Shown here: piece after piece, positions 1-12,742 of the stretch
Position numbering within the stretch: the first letter of the stretch is position 1
How the letters are laid out: the number at the start of each line of letters is the position of its first letter
NCBI GenBank assembly: GCA_024758765.1
Contig: CP101406.1
Coordinates: 1,860,001-1,924,000, forward strand
Reading direction: 5' to 3'
Source of the DNA: Mycobacterium sp. SVM_VP21
Lineage (GTDB): Bacteria; Actinomycetota; Actinomycetes; Mycobacteriales; Mycobacteriaceae
Length of the DNA: 64,000 bases
Notes under the pieces: model-generated
What the model was told of the DNA's origin: nothing
The model's database searches: none
Seen by the model: the letters and a program-made list of their open reading frames with translations, nothing else
Program-made: the position numbers and the translations under genes

Positions 1-1878
1 GGCAAGGGCGGCAACGGCGGCGACATCGGGAGCGCAGGCACCGCCGGCTCCGGTGGTGCGGTCGGCACCGGTGGCGGCGGCGGCAACGCGGGCGCCGACG
101 GCAGTGCCGGTGCGATCACCGGCCCCTCCGGCAACGGCGGCGACGGTGGCAACGGTTACACCCCGACCGCCGCGGGTGCGACCGGCGGCAATGGCGGCGC
201 CGGCGGTAACGGCGGCAGCGCGGGCAACGGCGGCAATGGCGGCGCTGGCGGTAATGGCGTGGCCGGTGGCGACGGCGCGAACGCGACCACTTTGGGCACC
301 AATGGCGGCACCGGCACGGCCGGTAGCCAGGGCGGCAACGGCGGCCAGGGCGGCAATGGCGGCACCCTGGCGGCCAACACCGCGGGTAAGGGCGGTGCCG
401 GCGGCACCGGTGGTGCCGGCGGAGCCGGCGGCAATGGCGCGACCGGCACCAGCAATGCGACTCAGAAAGACGGCGGACGCGGCGGTGACGGCGGCGCCGG
501 AGCCGTAGGCGGTGCCGGGGGCAATGGTGGGGCCGGCGGCACCGCCCAGAACGGTGCCGTGCACGGTGCTGACGGCGCCAACGGCGACGGCGGTAAGGGC
601 GGCGCCGGGGGCAATGCCGGTGCCGGCGGGGTAGCCGGCCGCACCAGTTCAGGTGACTGGACCTTGGGTACCGGCGGTACCGGCGGTACCGGCGGGCTCG
701 GTGGCAACGGCGGGGCGGCCGGCGCCGGACCGAGCGCGACCGGTGTCAACGGCAATGGCGGCAACGGCGGCGCCGGCGGTACTGGTGGCGTGTCGGCCGA
801 CGGCGGCGGTAACCCGCACACAATCCCGAACACTGCGGGGGCGGGCGGCAAGGGCGGCACCGGTGGCAACGGTGGCACCGGTCATGTCGGTGGCGCCGGC
901 GGAACCGGCGGCAACGGCGGCAACGCCAACCCGCTCGCTTCGGTCAACAACGGTGGACCCGGCGCCGCCGCCGGGGCCGGCGGCAACGGCGGTGTCGGCG
1001 GTACGGCCGCTGGAGCTGGCAGCACCGGCGGCGTCGGCGGTAACGGCGGTAACGGCGGTACGCCCGGCTGGACCAACCAAGGTGGCGCTTCCGGCGGCAA
1101 CGGTGGTGCTGGCGGCGACGGGGGGACCGTCGGTAACGGCGGTGTCGGCGGTAACGGTGGTATTGGCGGGGTCGGCACCAACGGCCGCGACGGCAGCGGC
1201 GATGGCGCTGGCGGCCTCAATGGAGCCACCGGTGGTGTCGGTGGCGTGGGCGGCAATGGCGGCAAGGGCGGTTCGGTTTCCGGCGACGGCGGTAACGGCG
1301 GCGTTGGTGGTACCGGTGGTACCGGTGGTACCGGCGGCAACGGCACCAATGGCCACAGCGCCGGCTTCAGCCCCACGAACAGCAAATCGGGCGGCAGCGG
1401 CGGCAGCGCCGGTGCCGGTGGTGCCGGCGGCCAGGGCGGCGCCGGCGGCACCGCTACGAACGGTGCCGGCGGCGACGGCGGCACCGGCGGGCGTGGCGGA
1501 TCGGGCAATAACGGCGGCACCGGCGGGCACGGCGGCAGCGGTTGGGGCCTTTACCCAGCGTCGTACGGAGGTGACGGTGGCGGTGGTGGCGCTGGTGGCA
1601 CGAGCGGGGCGGGTGGTGCCGGCGGCGCCAGCGCGAACGGATCCGGCGGTGATGGCGGCGACAGTGGCCAAGGCGGCAACGGCGGTAACGGCGGTAACGG
1701 CGGAGGCGGTGGCGGCAGCTACAGCAGCAAACCGGGTGGGAACGGTGGCGGCGCCGGTGCCGCCGGCACCGCGGGAGCTGTAGGCAGCGGTGGCGGCGGT
1801 ACACCGACCGGCGCCCCCGGCTCATCGGGCGGAACCGGGCAGGGCGGTACCGGCGGAACCCAAGGTTCCCATGGCTAG
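1..1878 (+). CDS. PGRS1: glycine-rich PGRS-repeat protein, 5' end outside window
   Basis: The reading frame is open from the first base to the stop at 1876-1878, so only the C-terminal 625 residues are visible. They are almost entirely GGxGGx/GGNGG repeats, the PGRS signature. Short non-repetitive phrases such as [12 protein letters not shown] and [13 protein letters not shown] recur in PGRS2-5, so it is a paralogue of those genes. It ends GTQGSHG, like the GTKGxDGTHG ends of PGRS2 and PGRS3, and the bases around the stop (CCATGGCTA) are shared too. No PE domain, signal peptide or head domain can be judged because the start is missing. By analogy with its neighbours it is probably an exported surface protein. 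Catalytic motifs are absent. Confidence 0.85.
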   Translation, partial: GKGGNGGDIGSAGTAGSGGAVGTGGGGGNAGADGSAGAITGPSGNGGDGGNGYTPTAAGATGGNGGAGGNGGSAGNGGNGGAGGNGVAGGDGANATTLGTNGGTGTAGSQGGNGGQGGNGGTLAANTAGKGGAGGTGGAGGAGGNGATGTSNATQKDGGRGGDGGAGAVGGAGGNGGAGGTAQNGAVHGADGANGDGGKGGAGGNAGAGGVAGRTSSGDWTLGTGGTGGTGGLGGNGGAAGAGPSATGVNGNGGNGGAGGTGGVSADGGGNPHTIPNTAGAGGKGGTGGNGGTGHVGGAGGTGGNGGNANPLASVNNGGPGAAAGAGGNGGVGGTAAGAGSTGGVGGNGGNGGTPGWTNQGGASGGNGGAGGDGGTVGNGGVGGNGGIGGVGTNGRDGSGDGAGGLNGATGGVGGVGGNGGKGGSVSGDGGNGGVGGTGGTGGTGGNGTNGHSAGFSPTNSKSGGSGGSAGAGGAGGQGGAGGTATNGAGGDGGTGGRGGSGNNGGTGGHGGSGWGLYPASYGGDGGGGGAGGTSGAGGAGGASANGSGGDGGDSGQGGNGGNGGNGGGGGGSYSSKPGGNGGGAGAAGTAGAVGSGGGGTPTGAPGSSGGTGQGGTGGTQGSHG

Positions 1879-2598
1879 CCACGTCTTCCGGCGTGGGTTT
1901 GTTCGGGACGGTGCAGGGCTCGGTCCGCCGAAGCGATCGGCTGCCAGAAGTGATGGCGGTCGCCACAGGTGGATAGACGTCCTCAGATACACACTGGCGC
2001 TGGGAGTCGGCCGCGACTCAAGCGAACGTTAAAACTGTGTATGCCCTGTGATTCGCTTGGTGAGGATTTCCGACTACAGACTCTAGTGTCGAGGCTTCCT
2101 CGCGGAAGGTTCGGCGACTTGTCCTGTCAACCTGGCCGCGCTCGGTCCGTTCGCCACCGACCCACCGGTCGGTTGCCTTTCACCTGGCCTAATCGGGAGC
2201 GCGCGGCGAAAACGGCTAGTCGACCGGGCCCATACCTGGCCCAGCCGGGCACGTCCGATCCCAAGTTAACGACAATTTGAACCTGTTCCAATCGCGCGGC
2301 GTCCGGCCTGGAGTGCAGGTGTCCCTGTTACTGAGAATTCCGCGTTGGAAATGTGACTTTGCTCATGTACTGTTCAGAAAGTTTTGGTCCGCGAGATGGA
2401 AGAAATGTCCGATGTGGCAGTTGCCTTGTCCCGACGACGCTACGGGTGTCGCGCTGACCGGCCCCGGTCTATCGCTCGAGATAAGGCGCCCGCTGTCGGA
2501 GGTTGCCATCGATGGACTGGCGGCGCCAGCTAAAGCGCCGGTCTTCTAAGCAACGGTCAACGAGCCGGCCATTCCCGTCAAGTAGTGAGGGTTTCCTA
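1879..2598. other. Intergenic region between PGRS1 and PGRS2, no gene seen
   Basis: About 720 bases without a convincing gene; open frames here lack family features. Just after the PGRS1 stop a short stem CCACG/CGTGG (1879-1896) precedes GTTTG and could be a weak terminator. Base composition falls towards AT around 2260-2410. The string TAAGCAA near 2547 resembles the leader motif seen before PGRS8-10, but no matching -10/-35 pair was found, so no promoter is called. A clean ribosome binding site GAGG at 2587-2590 belongs to PGRS2. Confidence 0.6.
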
Positions 2599-5500
2599 GT
2601 GATCAGTGAGCGCATCAACGCAGCTCGGCTACGGCGTCGGGTGCCGGGTGCGGTCTCGGCAGTGGCGACGGCTTTGGCGTTCGGGATGGCGCCGGGGATG
2701 CCGGTGGCGTCGGCTGATGGCGAGTTGGACTGGCTGTTGGACTCATTCGGTTGGTCGGGGTGGTCGGGTGCTGATGCGAATGGGGTGGATTGGGGGTCGT
2801 TGTTCGACCCGTCGGCGGGTTGGGCTGGCGGTGATGCGTTCGACGTGACGGCGTTGGTCGAGGAGTACATCTACACGCCACTGCACGCCAGCATGGTGGA
2901 CTGGATGGAGAGTCCGCTGGGCATCGAGGTCGACACCTTTATCAATGAGACGTTCGGGTTCGGCTCGATCATCATCGGCAATGGTGCAGCTGGTGTTGCC
3001 GGTGTTGATGGTGGCAATGGTGGCGACGGCGGTTGGCTGTTCGGTAACGGTGGTGCCGGTGTAGACGGTGGCGATGGTGGCGCTGCGGGGATGTTCGGCA
3101 ACGGTGGTGCTGGTGGGGCTGGCTTGGCCGGTATGGCCGGTGGTGATGGTGGTGCCGGCGGTTCCTGGATGGGTGTCGGTGGCGCAGGTGGTGCGGGTGG
3201 CCTAACTGGCGGTGCCGGCGGCAACGGTGGCGACGGTGCGGGCTGGTTGTTCGGGTCCGGTGGTGCCGGTGGCGACGGTGGTGTGGGCGCGGCTGGTGCC
3301 GCAGGCGCAGCGGGTGCGACCGGGCTGTGGGCCGACGGTGGTAGTGGTGCGGCCGGCGGCAACGGTGTGGTCGGCGGCAACGGCGGCAACGGTGGCGCTG
3401 GTGGGAAAGCGTCGGGTCTGTTCGGCACCGGCGGCAACGGTGGCGCCGGTGGTGTCGGCGGCAACGGTGGCAACGGTGGCCGCGGTGGTGACGGTGCGCT
3501 GGGTGAGTGGGCTGAGGCGACCAGCAACGGCAACGGTGGTGCCGGGGCTGTTGGTGGTGACGGCGCCAATGGTGGTCTGGGCGGAAACGGTGGTGTGGCG
3601 GGCACAGGTACGAGCTTCGGTTCCTCGGGTGTCAACGGTTTAGGCGGCCAGGGTGGCGCTGGCGGCAACGCCGGTCTCGCCGGCGACGGCGGTGACGGGG
3701 CACAGGGCATGCTGGGGAACGCCGATGGCGGCCGGGGTGCCGACGGGGGGAACCCGGGGGCGGTTGGTCTTGGGGGCATCGGTGGTCTGACCGGTGGGTC
3801 CGGTACTGAGCATGCGGCCAGTGGTGCTGATGGGCTGGCCGCTACCAGCGGTGGCAACGGTGGTAACGGTGGTGCCGGGTTTGATGTGGCGGCCTACAAC
3901 GCCGCCCACGCTGGCGATCTTGGCTTCAAGGCACTGTCGATCGCGGGCGGCAACGGCGGTGCAGCCGGCAATGCCGGATTGCTCGGCAACGGCGGCCAAG
4001 GCGGTGACGGCGGTAACGGCGGCAATGGTGGTGCCGGCGGTAACGGCGGCTACGGCGGCGGCAAGGGCGGCACCGGCGGTAACGGCGGTAACGGCGGCGC
4101 CGGCGGCGATGGCGGCGCGCTGGGCGGTGTCGGCGGCCAAGGTGGCAACGGCGGCTTAGGTGGTGATGGCGGCCGCGGCGGGAACGGCACCGGCCTCAAC
4201 AGCAATGCCGGCGACGGCGGTGACGGCGGCAAGGGCGGCATCGGCGGCCAGGGCGGTGCCGGGCAGGCAGGCGCGGTGGGCAGTTACGCCGACGGCGACG
4301 GTAACGGAGGCAACGGCACCAGCGGCGGTGCCGGCGGCACCGGTGGTGATGGCGGCAAGGGCGGTGACGCGGGAACCGCAACCGGTACCGGAAACCTCGG
4401 CGCTAACGGCAACGGCGGCGCGGGCGGCCAAGGCGGCAACGGTGGGATAGCCGGTAACGGTGGACGGGGCGCCGACGGCGACGCGGCCCACATCAACGGT
4501 GGCAACGGTGGCAACGGCGGCGATGTCGGTGAAGCGGGCGTCGGCGGCAACGGTGGCGCGGCCGGAGCTGTTGGCACCGGAGGCAACGCCGGCGTCCACG
4601 GAGCGGATGGTCTTGCGTCAACCGCGGGCGGTAACGGCGGCGCCGGCGGCAACGGTTTTGGCTCGACGACCGCGGGTGTCAACGGCGGCGTCGGCGGCAA
4701 CGGCGGTAACGGCGGAGACCACGGCAACGGCGGCAACGGCGGCGCCGGCGGCGATGGCTTCACCGGCGCGCAGGGCATCAGCGCTACGACCGCGGGCGGC
4801 TCGGGTACCAGCGGTGGTGATGGCACCGATGGCGGCGCGGGCGGTGGAGGCGGCCTGGGTGGTGCGGTCGCGGGCAACGGCGGCAATGGCGGCAAGGGCG
4901 GCGCTGGCGGGTCGGGTGGCCACGGGGGCGACGGCCTGGACGGCGCGCAGGTGAGCGTGGCCGGGACGGACGGCAACGACGGTGGTTCCGGTGGCAACGG
5001 TGGAAATGCCGGCTCCGGTGGAGCCGGCGGCAACGCCGGCGGTGTAGCTGCCGGCGGGTCCGGCAGTACGGGCGTCAACGGGACTGGTGGAGCAGGCGGG
5101 TCCGGTGGCAACGCCGGCACGGCCGGTGACGGATCGGACGGCGCGGCCGGTGACACCACCCACGTCGACGGCGGCAAGGGTGGCAACGGCGGCGACGTCG
5201 GGACCGCGGGCACGGCCGGCCAGGGTGGTGCTGTGGGTAACGGTGGCACCGGTGGTGCTGCGGGAGCTGACGGTAGCGCCGGCACAGCGATCACCGGTCC
5301 CGCGGGCAACGGCGGCAAGGGTGGTGCGGGGTACGACGCGGCCAGTGACGCAAACGCCACGGGCGGTACCAGCGGCGGCAACGGTGGCGCCGGCGGTAGC
5401 GGTGGCAATGCCGGCAACGGTGGCGACGGCGGCGCCGGTGGCGACGGCAAGACCGGTGGTGCCGGTGGTGCCGGCGCCGTGGGAACGTCCGGCGCCCCCA

Positions 5501-6960
5501 ATGGCGGTGTCGGTGGTTCAGGCACCGGTGGTGGCAACGGTGGCGAGGGCGGCGCGGGCGGCAATGGCGGCGCGCTGGCGCTCAACACCGCCGGCAACGG
5601 TGGCGCTGGCGGCGACGGTGGTGGCGGCGGCAACGGTGGTGCCGGTGGTGCCGGATTCAGTCCGACCGCAGCCGGAGCCGCCGGTGGCAACGGGGGCAAC
5701 GGCGGCCAGGCCGGTTCCGGTGGTAACGGTGGCATCGGTGGCAATGCCGGAACCACGAGCCATGGCACGGTCGGCGTCAACGGTGATGGCGGCAAGGGCG
5801 GTAGCGCTGGCGCGGCCGGTGCGGGTGGCAATGGTGGCCGGGGTGCCGATGGCAACGCCACCACCATCAACGGTGGCAAGGGTGGCAATGGCGGTGACCC
5901 GGGTGCCGCGGCCGGAGCCGGCGGTACCGGGGGCGCAGCCGGCACCACGGCCGGTGGCGGCGGCACCGATGGCAGCGACGGCGCGGCCGGAACCGGTGCG
6001 GTGGGCGCGTCGGGTAACGGCGGCAATGGCGGCAACGGCTACAACGCGGCCGGCGACGGCAGCGCGGCGGCTGGAACCAACGGTGGCAAGGGCGGCGCCG
6101 GTGGTGACGGCGGTGCGATCGGCAATGGTGGCAACGGTGGTGTCGGCGGTAGCGGCAAGATGGGCGCCAACGGCTACACGGCCCCGAACGGTAAAGCCGC
6201 CAACGGCGGTACCGGAGGCGCCGGCACCAATGGCACCCAGCCGGGTCAGGCCGGGGGTGATGGCGGCACTGGCAACAGTGTGAGCAGCACGAGCTGGGGG
6301 GCGCCCACCATCACTGGCGGTGCCGGCGGAAAGGGCGGCGACGGGGGCCAGGCAGCCGACGGCGGTCAAGGTGGCGCGGGTGGTGGCGCCAATGGGAAAA
6401 CCGGCGGCATCGGCGCCAAAGCCTATGGCGGTCAAGGCGGCAACGGTGGCAACGGTGGCGAGGGCGCGGATGGCACTGCCGGGGGCAGCGGTGGTGCTGG
6501 CGGTGCTGGCGGCAAGGGCGGCTTGATCTCGGGAAACGGTGGCAATGGTGGTGCCGGTGGGTCGGGTGCCAATGGCGGTGCCGGCGAGCAGGGTGGCGAC
6601 GGCGGTGCCGGCGGTACTGGTGGTAAAGGCGAGAACCACCAGGGCACTGGCTACGCCAAGGGCGGCAACGGCGGCAACGGCGGTACCGGTGGTGCCGGCG
6701 GCGACGGCGGGAATGGCGGGAATGGCGCTGCCGGTGGTGCAGCGGGTGTCGCGCAAGGCGCCGGTGTCAGCGGGACCGCTGGCACCGCCGGCGATGCGGG
6801 CACCGGTGGTGCGGCCGGTGCCGGTGGTGGAGGTGGCGCCCGCGGTGAAGGCGGTGGAGCCGAAGCGGGTGGTGCAGTCAGTGCGGATAAGGGTTCGCCG
6901 GGCCAGGCCGGAGCCGGTGGCGCCGGCGGCACGAAGGGTAACGACGGCACCCATGGCTAG
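2599..6960 (+). CDS. PGRS2: secreted PE-less PGRS-repeat protein (1453 aa)
   Basis: The start is taken as GTG 2599 because GAGG lies 8 bases upstream and the translation then begins directly with a signal peptide. An in-frame ATG at 2503 would add 32 residues that do not look like protein. Residues 1-39 have a basic N-region, a hydrophobic core around [10 protein letters not shown] and an ASA|D cleavage site. A head of about 110 residues follows (type A: W/F-rich start, then a [17 protein letters not shown] helix and [11 protein letters not shown]). The rest is GGxGGx repeats. The protein ends [10 protein letters not shown]. The head and signal peptide match PGRS3-5, and no PE domain is present. 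Probable cell-surface or cell-wall protein; no enzyme motif is visible. Confidence 0.85.
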   Translation: MISERINAARLRRRVPGAVSAVATALAFGMAPGMPVASADGELDWLLDSFGWSGWSGADANGVDWGSLFDPSAGWAGGDAFDVTALVEEYIYTPLHASMVDWMESPLGIEVDTFINETFGFGSIIIGNGAAGVAGVDGGNGGDGGWLFGNGGAGVDGGDGGAAGMFGNGGAGGAGLAGMAGGDGGAGGSWMGVGGAGGAGGLTGGAGGNGGDGAGWLFGSGGAGGDGGVGAAGAAGAAGATGLWADGGSGAAGGNGVVGGNGGNGGAGGKASGLFGTGGNGGAGGVGGNGGNGGRGGDGALGEWAEATSNGNGGAGAVGGDGANGGLGGNGGVAGTGTSFGSSGVNGLGGQGGAGGNAGLAGDGGDGAQGMLGNADGGRGADGGNPGAVGLGGIGGLTGGSGTEHAASGADGLAATSGGNGGNGGAGFDVAAYNAAHAGDLGFKALSIAGGNGGAAGNAGLLGNGGQGGDGGNGGNGGAGGNGGYGGGKGGTGGNGGNGGAGGDGGALGGVGGQGGNGGLGGDGGRGGNGTGLNSNAGDGGDGGKGGIGGQGGAGQAGAVGSYADGDGNGGNGTSGGAGGTGGDGGKGGDAGTATGTGNLGANGNGGAGGQGGNGGIAGNGGRGADGDAAHINGGNGGNGGDVGEAGVGGNGGAAGAVGTGGNAGVHGADGLASTAGGNGGAGGNGFGSTTAGVNGGVGGNGGNGGDHGNGGNGGAGGDGFTGAQGISATTAGGSGTSGGDGTDGGAGGGGGLGGAVAGNGGNGGKGGAGGSGGHGGDGLDGAQVSVAGTDGNDGGSGGNGGNAGSGGAGGNAGGVAAGGSGSTGVNGTGGAGGSGGNAGTAGDGSDGAAGDTTHVDGGKGGNGGDVGTAGTAGQGGAVGNGGTGGAAGADGSAGTAITGPAGNGGKGGAGYDAASDANATGGTSGGNGGAGGSGGNAGNGGDGGAGGDGKTGGAGGAGAVGTSGAPNGGVGGSGTGGGNGGEGGAGGNGGALALNTAGNGGAGGDGGGGGNGGAGGAGFSPTAAGAAGGNGGNGGQAGSGGNGGIGGNAGTTSHGTVGVNGDGGKGGSAGAAGAGGNGGRGADGNATTINGGKGGNGGDPGAAAGAGGTGGAAGTTAGGGGTDGSDGAAGTGAVGASGNGGNGGNGYNAAGDGSAAAGTNGGKGGAGGDGGAIGNGGNGGVGGSGKMGANGYTAPNGKAANGGTGGAGTNGTQPGQAGGDGGTGNSVSSTSWGAPTITGGAGGKGGDGGQAADGGQGGAGGGANGKTGGIGAKAYGGQGGNGGNGGEGADGTAGGSGGAGGAGGKGGLISGNGGNGGAGGSGANGGAGEQGGDGGAGGTGGKGENHQGTGYAKGGNGGNGGTGGAGGDGGNGGNGAAGGAAGVAQGAGVSGTAGTAGDAGTGGAAGAGGGGGARGEGGGAEAGGAVSADKGSPGQAGAGGAGGTKGNDGTHG

Positions 6961-7052
6961 CCGCGTCCTCACGCGCACCCTTTCGCGCCGGTTTGCCGGC
7001 GACGAAAACGCAACCAACTAATCGCGAATCAAGGCAGATAGGCATCCCCCCA

Positions 7053-10000
7053 ATGGCTCGTAAGCGTCATAGCTCAGGTCAGCACGTCAACCGCGGCAGT
7101 GCGGGACGTCGTGCGGTCGGCGCTGCTGGTGCAGTCAGTGCGTTCTTGACGTTCGGGGTAGTGCCGCAGGCGCAGGCCGACTTCGAGCTGGAAGATCTGT
7201 TCGATCCGACTGCCTGGACTGCGTTGTTCGACGGTGGCACGTGGGACCCGGGGTTCAACTGGGATCAGCTGTTCACCGGCGCTGACCTGACCAACGCGCT
7301 GAGCGCGGCTTACACCGACCCGGTGCCGGCCGCAGGGGATCCGCTGGACATCACTGGTCTGATTGACCAGTGGCTGTATGAGCCGATGCATAACGCGATG
7401 GTCGATTGGATCAACAGCCCGTTTGGCACTCAGGTCGACACCGTCATCAACAACATCTTCGGGTTCGGGTCGATCGTCATTGGCAATGGAGCGGCGGGCA
7501 CCGAGCTCAATCCCGATGGCGGTAACGGCGGGTGGTTGTTCGGTGATGGTGGCGCGGGCTATGACGGCTCGTTGACCGGTCTCGCCGGCGGTGACGGTGG
7601 TGCGGCCGGGATGTTCGGCAACGGCGGTGCCGGTGGTGATGGCGGGGATGGTTTCGCCGGTGGTAACGGGGGTGCCGGTGGTTGGTGGAACGGTGTCGGT
7701 GGTGTCGGCGGCAATGGTGGTGCCGGTGGTAACGGTGGTGATGGCGGCGTCGGGGCCGGGTTGATGTTCGGCATCGGCGGTGTCGGCGGTGCCGGTGGCG
7801 ACGGTGCGGCCGGTGTAGCGGGTACGACCGGTGCCGCGGGCGTCAACGGCGGCAATGGTGGCCTCGGCGGCAATGGTGGCCTCGGCGGTAGCGGCGGCGC
7901 CGGCGGGGCGTCCAAGGCGTTGTTCTTTGGTGCGGGCGGCAAGGGCGGTGCCGCAGGTGACGGTGGCGCCGGCGGTGTCGGCGGCGCGGGCTTGGCCGGC
8001 ACCAACGGAAACGACGGGAAGGCCGGCACGTTCGCCGGCGGCGGGACCGGCAACGGCGGAGATGGCACCGACGGTACCGACGGCGGCAACGGCGGCACGG
8101 GTGGCAACGGTGGCGTGGCCGGCACCGCCGGGGCCGCCGGGGTCACGCGCTCGTTGTTCGGCTCCGACGGTGCGGCGGGAGCGACAGGCCACGCCGGTGA
8201 TGGCGGCAGCGGCGGGGCGGGCGGCGTTGCCGGGCTCGGCGGCACCGGTGGCGCCGGCGCGACCGGTACGGCGGCGCACATCAACGGTGGTACCGGCGGC
8301 AACGGCGGCACCACCGGCACGGCGGGCGCCGGTGGTGCCGGCGGCCAGGCCGGGGGCGCCGGAGCCACGGCCGGTACGCAGGGTGTCGACGGAGCTGCGG
8401 CGACCGGCATCGGTGGCAACGGCGGCCGGGGCGGCGACGGCTACAACGCCGCCGCGGACCCGAACGCGGCGCCCGGCACCGCCGGCGGCAACGGTGGCGC
8501 GGGCGGTAACGCCGGTGCGCTGGGCTTGGCCGGCATGGGCGGCAACGGTGGTAACGGTGCTGCCGGATCAGCCGGAGTCAACAGCACCACGGCCGGCGTA
8601 GACGGCACCGACGGCGGTCACGGGGGTGCGGGCGGTAACGGTGGCATTGGTGGTCTGAAGGCGGATGGACACACTCGTGGTGACACCGGTGTCGGCGGTG
8701 CCGGGGGCGCCGGCGGTGCCGGTGGCAATGGCTACACCGGATTGAGCGGTGTCACCCCGGGTGCCAATGGCGAGTCCGGCACCGATGGCGGTGCCGGCGG
8801 CAACGGCGGAGTCGGCGGTACCGGTTCGGTCGCCGGCCAGCACGGTGCCGGTGGCCTCGGCGGCAATGGTGGCGACGGTGGCAGCGGCGCGACCGGCGCC
8901 ACCGGTGCGGGCGGAAACCTGACTGATCTCAACGGCCAGACCGGCGGCAATGGCGGCAATGGTGGCAACGCCGGTGCCGGTGGTGCCGGCGGTCAGGGCG
9001 CCAACGGCCCGGCGGGCAGCGGCAGCAACGGCACCGCGGGGGTCGGCGGTAACGGCGGTGCCGGCGGGAAAGGCCTTGCAGGCGTCAGCAGTTCGACGGC
9101 CGGTGTCGATGGCGCCGCCGGTGGTCACGGCGGCCAAGGCGGTAACGGTGGCCAGGGTGGTTTGGTTGCGGGCAGCACCACCCAACACGCGGCTTCCGGT
9201 GTCGGCGGCGCCGGCGGTGCCGGCGGCCGGGGCGGTAACGGCTACACCGGTTTGAGCGGCCTGACGGCCGGCGCCAATGGCGAGTCAGGCACCAATGGCG
9301 GCCAGGGCGGTAACGGCGGTGCCGGCGGTGCCGGCTCGGTCGCCGGCGAGCACGGTGCCGGTGGCGTCGGCGGCAATGGCGGTGACGGCGGCAGCGGCGC
9401 GTCCGGTGTGACCGGCGTGGACGGCAACGCGATCAACCACAACGGCTTGACCGGTGGCAATGGCGGCAACGGTGGCAACGCCGGTTCCGGTGGCGCCGGC
9501 GGTCAGGGCGCCAACGGCCCGGCGGCCAGTGGCAGCAACGGAGCCGCCGGTGTCGGTGGCAACGGTGGTGTCGGCGGTAAGGGCCTTGCGGGCGTTAACA
9601 GTTCGGCCGCCGGGGTGGACGGCACTGCTGGCGGTAACGGTGGTCAGGGCGGTAATGGTGGCCAGGGTGGTTTGGTTGCGGGCAGCACTACACAGCACGC
9701 GGCTTCCGGCGTCGGCGGTGCCGGTGGTGCCGGCGGCAGGGGCGGTAACGGCTACACCGGTTTGAGCGGTGCCACCCCGGGCGCCAATGGCGAGTCGGGC
9801 ACTAACGGCGGCCAAGGCGGTAACGGTGGCGCCGGCGGCACGGGTTCGGCGAACGGCAGTCGTGGCGCGGGCGGAGCCGGCGGAGACGGGGGTAGCGGCG
9901 GCAACGGCGCAACCGGTACCACCGGTGCGGACGGAACTGCGGAGCACCACGACGGCACAGCGGGCGGCAACGGTGGCAACGGTGGCAACGCTGGTGCCGG

Positions 10001-12644
10001 AGGAGGCGGTGGCCAGGGCCCCGACGGCATTGTGGCCAGCGGCCGAAACGGCGCCGCGGGCGTCGGCGGCAATGGTGGCGTCGGCGGTAAAGGTGTTGCG
10101 GGCGTTAACAGTTCGGCGGCCGGCGTGGACGGCACCGCCGGCGGCGCCGGTGGTACGGGCGGTAACGGCGGCCAGGGTGGTCTGCTTGCGGGTAGCACCA
10201 CGGCGCACGCGGCCTCCGGTGACGGCGGCGCGGGTGGCGCCGGCGGCAAGGGCGGCAACGGCTACACCGGTCTGAACGGTGTCACCCCCGGCGACAGCGG
10301 CCACACCGGTAGCAATGGCGGCGCGGGCGGTGCGGGCGGTAACGGCGGCGGCGGCACCAACGGCGGCGCCGGCGGCGCCGCGGGCGCGGGCGGTACCGGC
10401 GGCAACGGTGGCGACGGCCTGGCCGGCACCAACGCGGGTGCAGCCGGAACCAACGGTGGCGACGGCGGTACCGGCGGCACCGGTGGTCAGGGCGGCGCGG
10501 GTGGCGCCGGAGGTGCCGGCGGCACAGCCACTACGGGCACCGCGGGTGCCAGCGGCAACGGCGGCGCCGGTGGTTCCGGCGGTGTCGGCGGGCATGGTGC
10601 CAGCGGCGGCAAGGGTGCCGACGGCGACACCACCGCGGCCAACGGCGGCAACGGCGGTAAGGGCGGCGGCGCCGGAATCGGTGGCACCGGCGGCAAGGGC
10701 GGCAACGCCGGCGCGATCAGCGGCGCCGGCAGTGCGGGCGTCAACGGCAACGGCGGCGCGGGCGGTAACGCCGGGGTCGCCGGCCAGGGCGGCGACGGCG
10801 GCAAGGGCGCGTCCGGCACCGCCGCGAACCCCAACGGCGGCAACGGCGGTAACGGCGGCAACGCCGGCAATGTAGCCGGCACCGCGGGTCAGGGTGGTGC
10901 GCACGGCACCGGCGGAACCGGTGGCACCGACGGCGGCATCGGCGCAGGCGCCACCGCGGTCACCACCGCCTCGGGCAACGGTGGTGCCGGTGGCGCCGGG
11001 TATGACGCGGCCAGTGACGCCGGCGCGGCCGGTGGAACCAGCGGTGGCAATGGTGGAGCCGGTGGTAACGGCGGATCAGCCGGTAACGGTGGCAATGGTG
11101 GCGCCGGTGGGGACGGCAAGACCGGCGTCGGTGGCAACGGAGCAGTCGGCACCGCGGGTAATGCCAGCAACCCCAACGGCGGTGTCGGCGGGTCCGGCAC
11201 CGATGGCGGTAACGGTGGCAAGGGGGGCGCCGGCGGCAACGGCGGTGTCCTGGCGATCAACACCGCCGGAAATGGTGGCGCGGGCGGTGACGCCGGTGAC
11301 GGCGGTGACGGCGGTACCGGAGGTGCCGGCTACAGCCCCACCGCAGCCGGCGCCGACGGCGGCAAGGGTGGCAACGGCGGCGAGGCCGGCTCGGGCGGCA
11401 ACGGTGGGGCTGGCGGTGACGCCGGAACCGCCCACGGCACCGTCGGCACCAACGGCAATGGCGGCAACGGCGGTAACGCCGGCGCGGCCGGTGCGGGCGG
11501 CAACGGCGGCCGCGGTGCCGATGGCAACGCCACCAACCCCAACGGCGGCAAGGGCGGCAACGGTGGTGACCCGGGCGCCGTTGCCGGCAGCGGCGGCAAC
11601 GCCGGCGCGCCCGGGACCACCGCCGGCGGCGGCGGAACCAACGGCGTCGCCGGCAACGGCGGTGCGCCGGTTGGCATTACGTCCGGCAATGGCGGCGCCG
11701 GAGGCAATGGCTACAACGCGGCCGGTGACGCCGGCGCGGCGGCGGGAACCAACGGCGGTATCGGTGGTGCCGGCGGTGACGGCGGCCTGGTCGGAAATGG
11801 TGGCGCCGGGGGCAACGGCGGCAACGGCAAGGTCGGCGCCGACGGCTACACCGCCCCGGCCGGTCAAGCGGCTAACGGCAATACCGGCGGCGACGGTGCC
11901 AACGGCACCCAGAACGGCCAGACTGGCGGCAACGGCGGCAACGGCAGCAACAACAGTTGCGCCAGGTTCTTGGGCTGCGACGACTTCTACGCCGGTAATG
12001 CCGGCAAGGGCGGCGACGGAGCCCCAGGAGCGGCCGGCGGAAACGGTGGGACCGGCGGACAGGCCGACGCGGAGACCGGCGGTACCCGCGGCAAGGGCCA
12101 TGGCGGCACCGGCGGTGACGGCGGTGACGGCGGTGACGGGGCGGACGGCACTTCCGGCGGCAACGGTGGTGCCGGTGGGGCCGGCGGCAAGGGCGGTGCC
12201 ATCTCCGGCGACGGCGGCGCCGGCGGTGCCGGTGGCTCCGGTGCTAACGGCGGTGCCGGTGAGAAGGGTGCGTCGGGCGGTAATGGCGGCACCGGTGGCA
12301 AGGCGACCAATGCTCAAGGCTCGGGCCACTCATACGGCGGTGACGGCGGCGACGGCGGCACCGGTGGTGACGGCGGCGACGGCGGTGCGGGCGGTAACGG
12401 TGGCGCCGGGGGTGCCGGCGGTGGCGTAGCCGCCGGCGGGTCCGGCAGTACCGGTGCCACGGGAGCCGGCGGAGCCGCCGGTACCGGTGGTGCGGCCGGA
12501 GGTGCCGGTGCGGGCGGCGTCCACGGCAACGGGGGACAGGCCACCAGCACCATCGGCACTGTTGGCACAACCAACGGATCCAACGGAAGCGACGGGGCCG
12601 GAGGTGCCGGTGGCACGAAGGGTACCGACGGTACCCATGGCTAA
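7053..12644 (+). CDS. PGRS3: secreted PE-less PGRS-repeat protein (1863 aa)
   Basis: Start at ATG 7053, the residue before ARKRHSSG, because the same start and flanking bases occur before PGRS4; an upstream ATG at 6993 adds a non-homologous stretch. Signal peptide residues 1-42 ([18 protein letters not shown] core, AQA|D site) and the head to about residue 160 are close to PGRS4. The head is type A, with [18 protein letters not shown] and [11 protein letters not shown]. About four copies of a 170-codon module lie at 8570-10400. A rare non-glycine island with two cysteines occurs near residues 1634-1648. The C-terminus is [10 protein letters not shown]. Only 92 bases separate it from PGRS2, so co-transcription is possible. 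Likely exported surface protein of unknown role. Confidence 0.87.
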   Translation: MARKRHSSGQHVNRGSAGRRAVGAAGAVSAFLTFGVVPQAQADFELEDLFDPTAWTALFDGGTWDPGFNWDQLFTGADLTNALSAAYTDPVPAAGDPLDITGLIDQWLYEPMHNAMVDWINSPFGTQVDTVINNIFGFGSIVIGNGAAGTELNPDGGNGGWLFGDGGAGYDGSLTGLAGGDGGAAGMFGNGGAGGDGGDGFAGGNGGAGGWWNGVGGVGGNGGAGGNGGDGGVGAGLMFGIGGVGGAGGDGAAGVAGTTGAAGVNGGNGGLGGNGGLGGSGGAGGASKALFFGAGGKGGAAGDGGAGGVGGAGLAGTNGNDGKAGTFAGGGTGNGGDGTDGTDGGNGGTGGNGGVAGTAGAAGVTRSLFGSDGAAGATGHAGDGGSGGAGGVAGLGGTGGAGATGTAAHINGGTGGNGGTTGTAGAGGAGGQAGGAGATAGTQGVDGAAATGIGGNGGRGGDGYNAAADPNAAPGTAGGNGGAGGNAGALGLAGMGGNGGNGAAGSAGVNSTTAGVDGTDGGHGGAGGNGGIGGLKADGHTRGDTGVGGAGGAGGAGGNGYTGLSGVTPGANGESGTDGGAGGNGGVGGTGSVAGQHGAGGLGGNGGDGGSGATGATGAGGNLTDLNGQTGGNGGNGGNAGAGGAGGQGANGPAGSGSNGTAGVGGNGGAGGKGLAGVSSSTAGVDGAAGGHGGQGGNGGQGGLVAGSTTQHAASGVGGAGGAGGRGGNGYTGLSGLTAGANGESGTNGGQGGNGGAGGAGSVAGEHGAGGVGGNGGDGGSGASGVTGVDGNAINHNGLTGGNGGNGGNAGSGGAGGQGANGPAASGSNGAAGVGGNGGVGGKGLAGVNSSAAGVDGTAGGNGGQGGNGGQGGLVAGSTTQHAASGVGGAGGAGGRGGNGYTGLSGATPGANGESGTNGGQGGNGGAGGTGSANGSRGAGGAGGDGGSGGNGATGTTGADGTAEHHDGTAGGNGGNGGNAGAGGGGGQGPDGIVASGRNGAAGVGGNGGVGGKGVAGVNSSAAGVDGTAGGAGGTGGNGGQGGLLAGSTTAHAASGDGGAGGAGGKGGNGYTGLNGVTPGDSGHTGSNGGAGGAGGNGGGGTNGGAGGAAGAGGTGGNGGDGLAGTNAGAAGTNGGDGGTGGTGGQGGAGGAGGAGGTATTGTAGASGNGGAGGSGGVGGHGASGGKGADGDTTAANGGNGGKGGGAGIGGTGGKGGNAGAISGAGSAGVNGNGGAGGNAGVAGQGGDGGKGASGTAANPNGGNGGNGGNAGNVAGTAGQGGAHGTGGTGGTDGGIGAGATAVTTASGNGGAGGAGYDAASDAGAAGGTSGGNGGAGGNGGSAGNGGNGGAGGDGKTGVGGNGAVGTAGNASNPNGGVGGSGTDGGNGGKGGAGGNGGVLAINTAGNGGAGGDAGDGGDGGTGGAGYSPTAAGADGGKGGNGGEAGSGGNGGAGGDAGTAHGTVGTNGNGGNGGNAGAAGAGGNGGRGADGNATNPNGGKGGNGGDPGAVAGSGGNAGAPGTTAGGGGTNGVAGNGGAPVGITSGNGGAGGNGYNAAGDAGAAAGTNGGIGGAGGDGGLVGNGGAGGNGGNGKVGADGYTAPAGQAANGNTGGDGANGTQNGQTGGNGGNGSNNSCARFLGCDDFYAGNAGKGGDGAPGAAGGNGGTGGQADAETGGTRGKGHGGTGGDGGDGGDGADGTSGGNGGAGGAGGKGGAISGDGGAGGAGGSGANGGAGEKGASGGNGGTGGKATNAQGSGHSYGGDGGDGGTGGDGGDGGAGGNGGAGGAGGGVAAGGSGSTGATGAGGAAGTGGAAGGAGAGGVHGNGGQATSTIGTVGTTNGSNGSDGAGGAGGTKGTDGTHG
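8574..10400 (+). repeat. Tandem 170-codon modules inside PGRS3 (about 4 copies)
   Basis: The phrase GGL(V/L)AGSTT recurs with its Leu codon at 8655, 9162, 9672 and 10182, giving intervals of 507, 510 and 510 bases. Each unit carries in order SSTAGVDGT, [31 protein letters not shown] and [11 protein letters not shown]. The same unit in the same order fills the middle of PGRS4. The intervals are exact multiples of three, so copy number can change without breaking the frame. The last copy is incomplete. Confidence 0.85.
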
Positions 12645-12742
12645 CTACGTTCTCCCGCAGTCCATTTCACACCCGCGCCGGTTCGTCGGCGCCGAAAACT
12701 CACCCAACTGATTCGGAATCAAGGCAGATAGGCGTCGTACCC

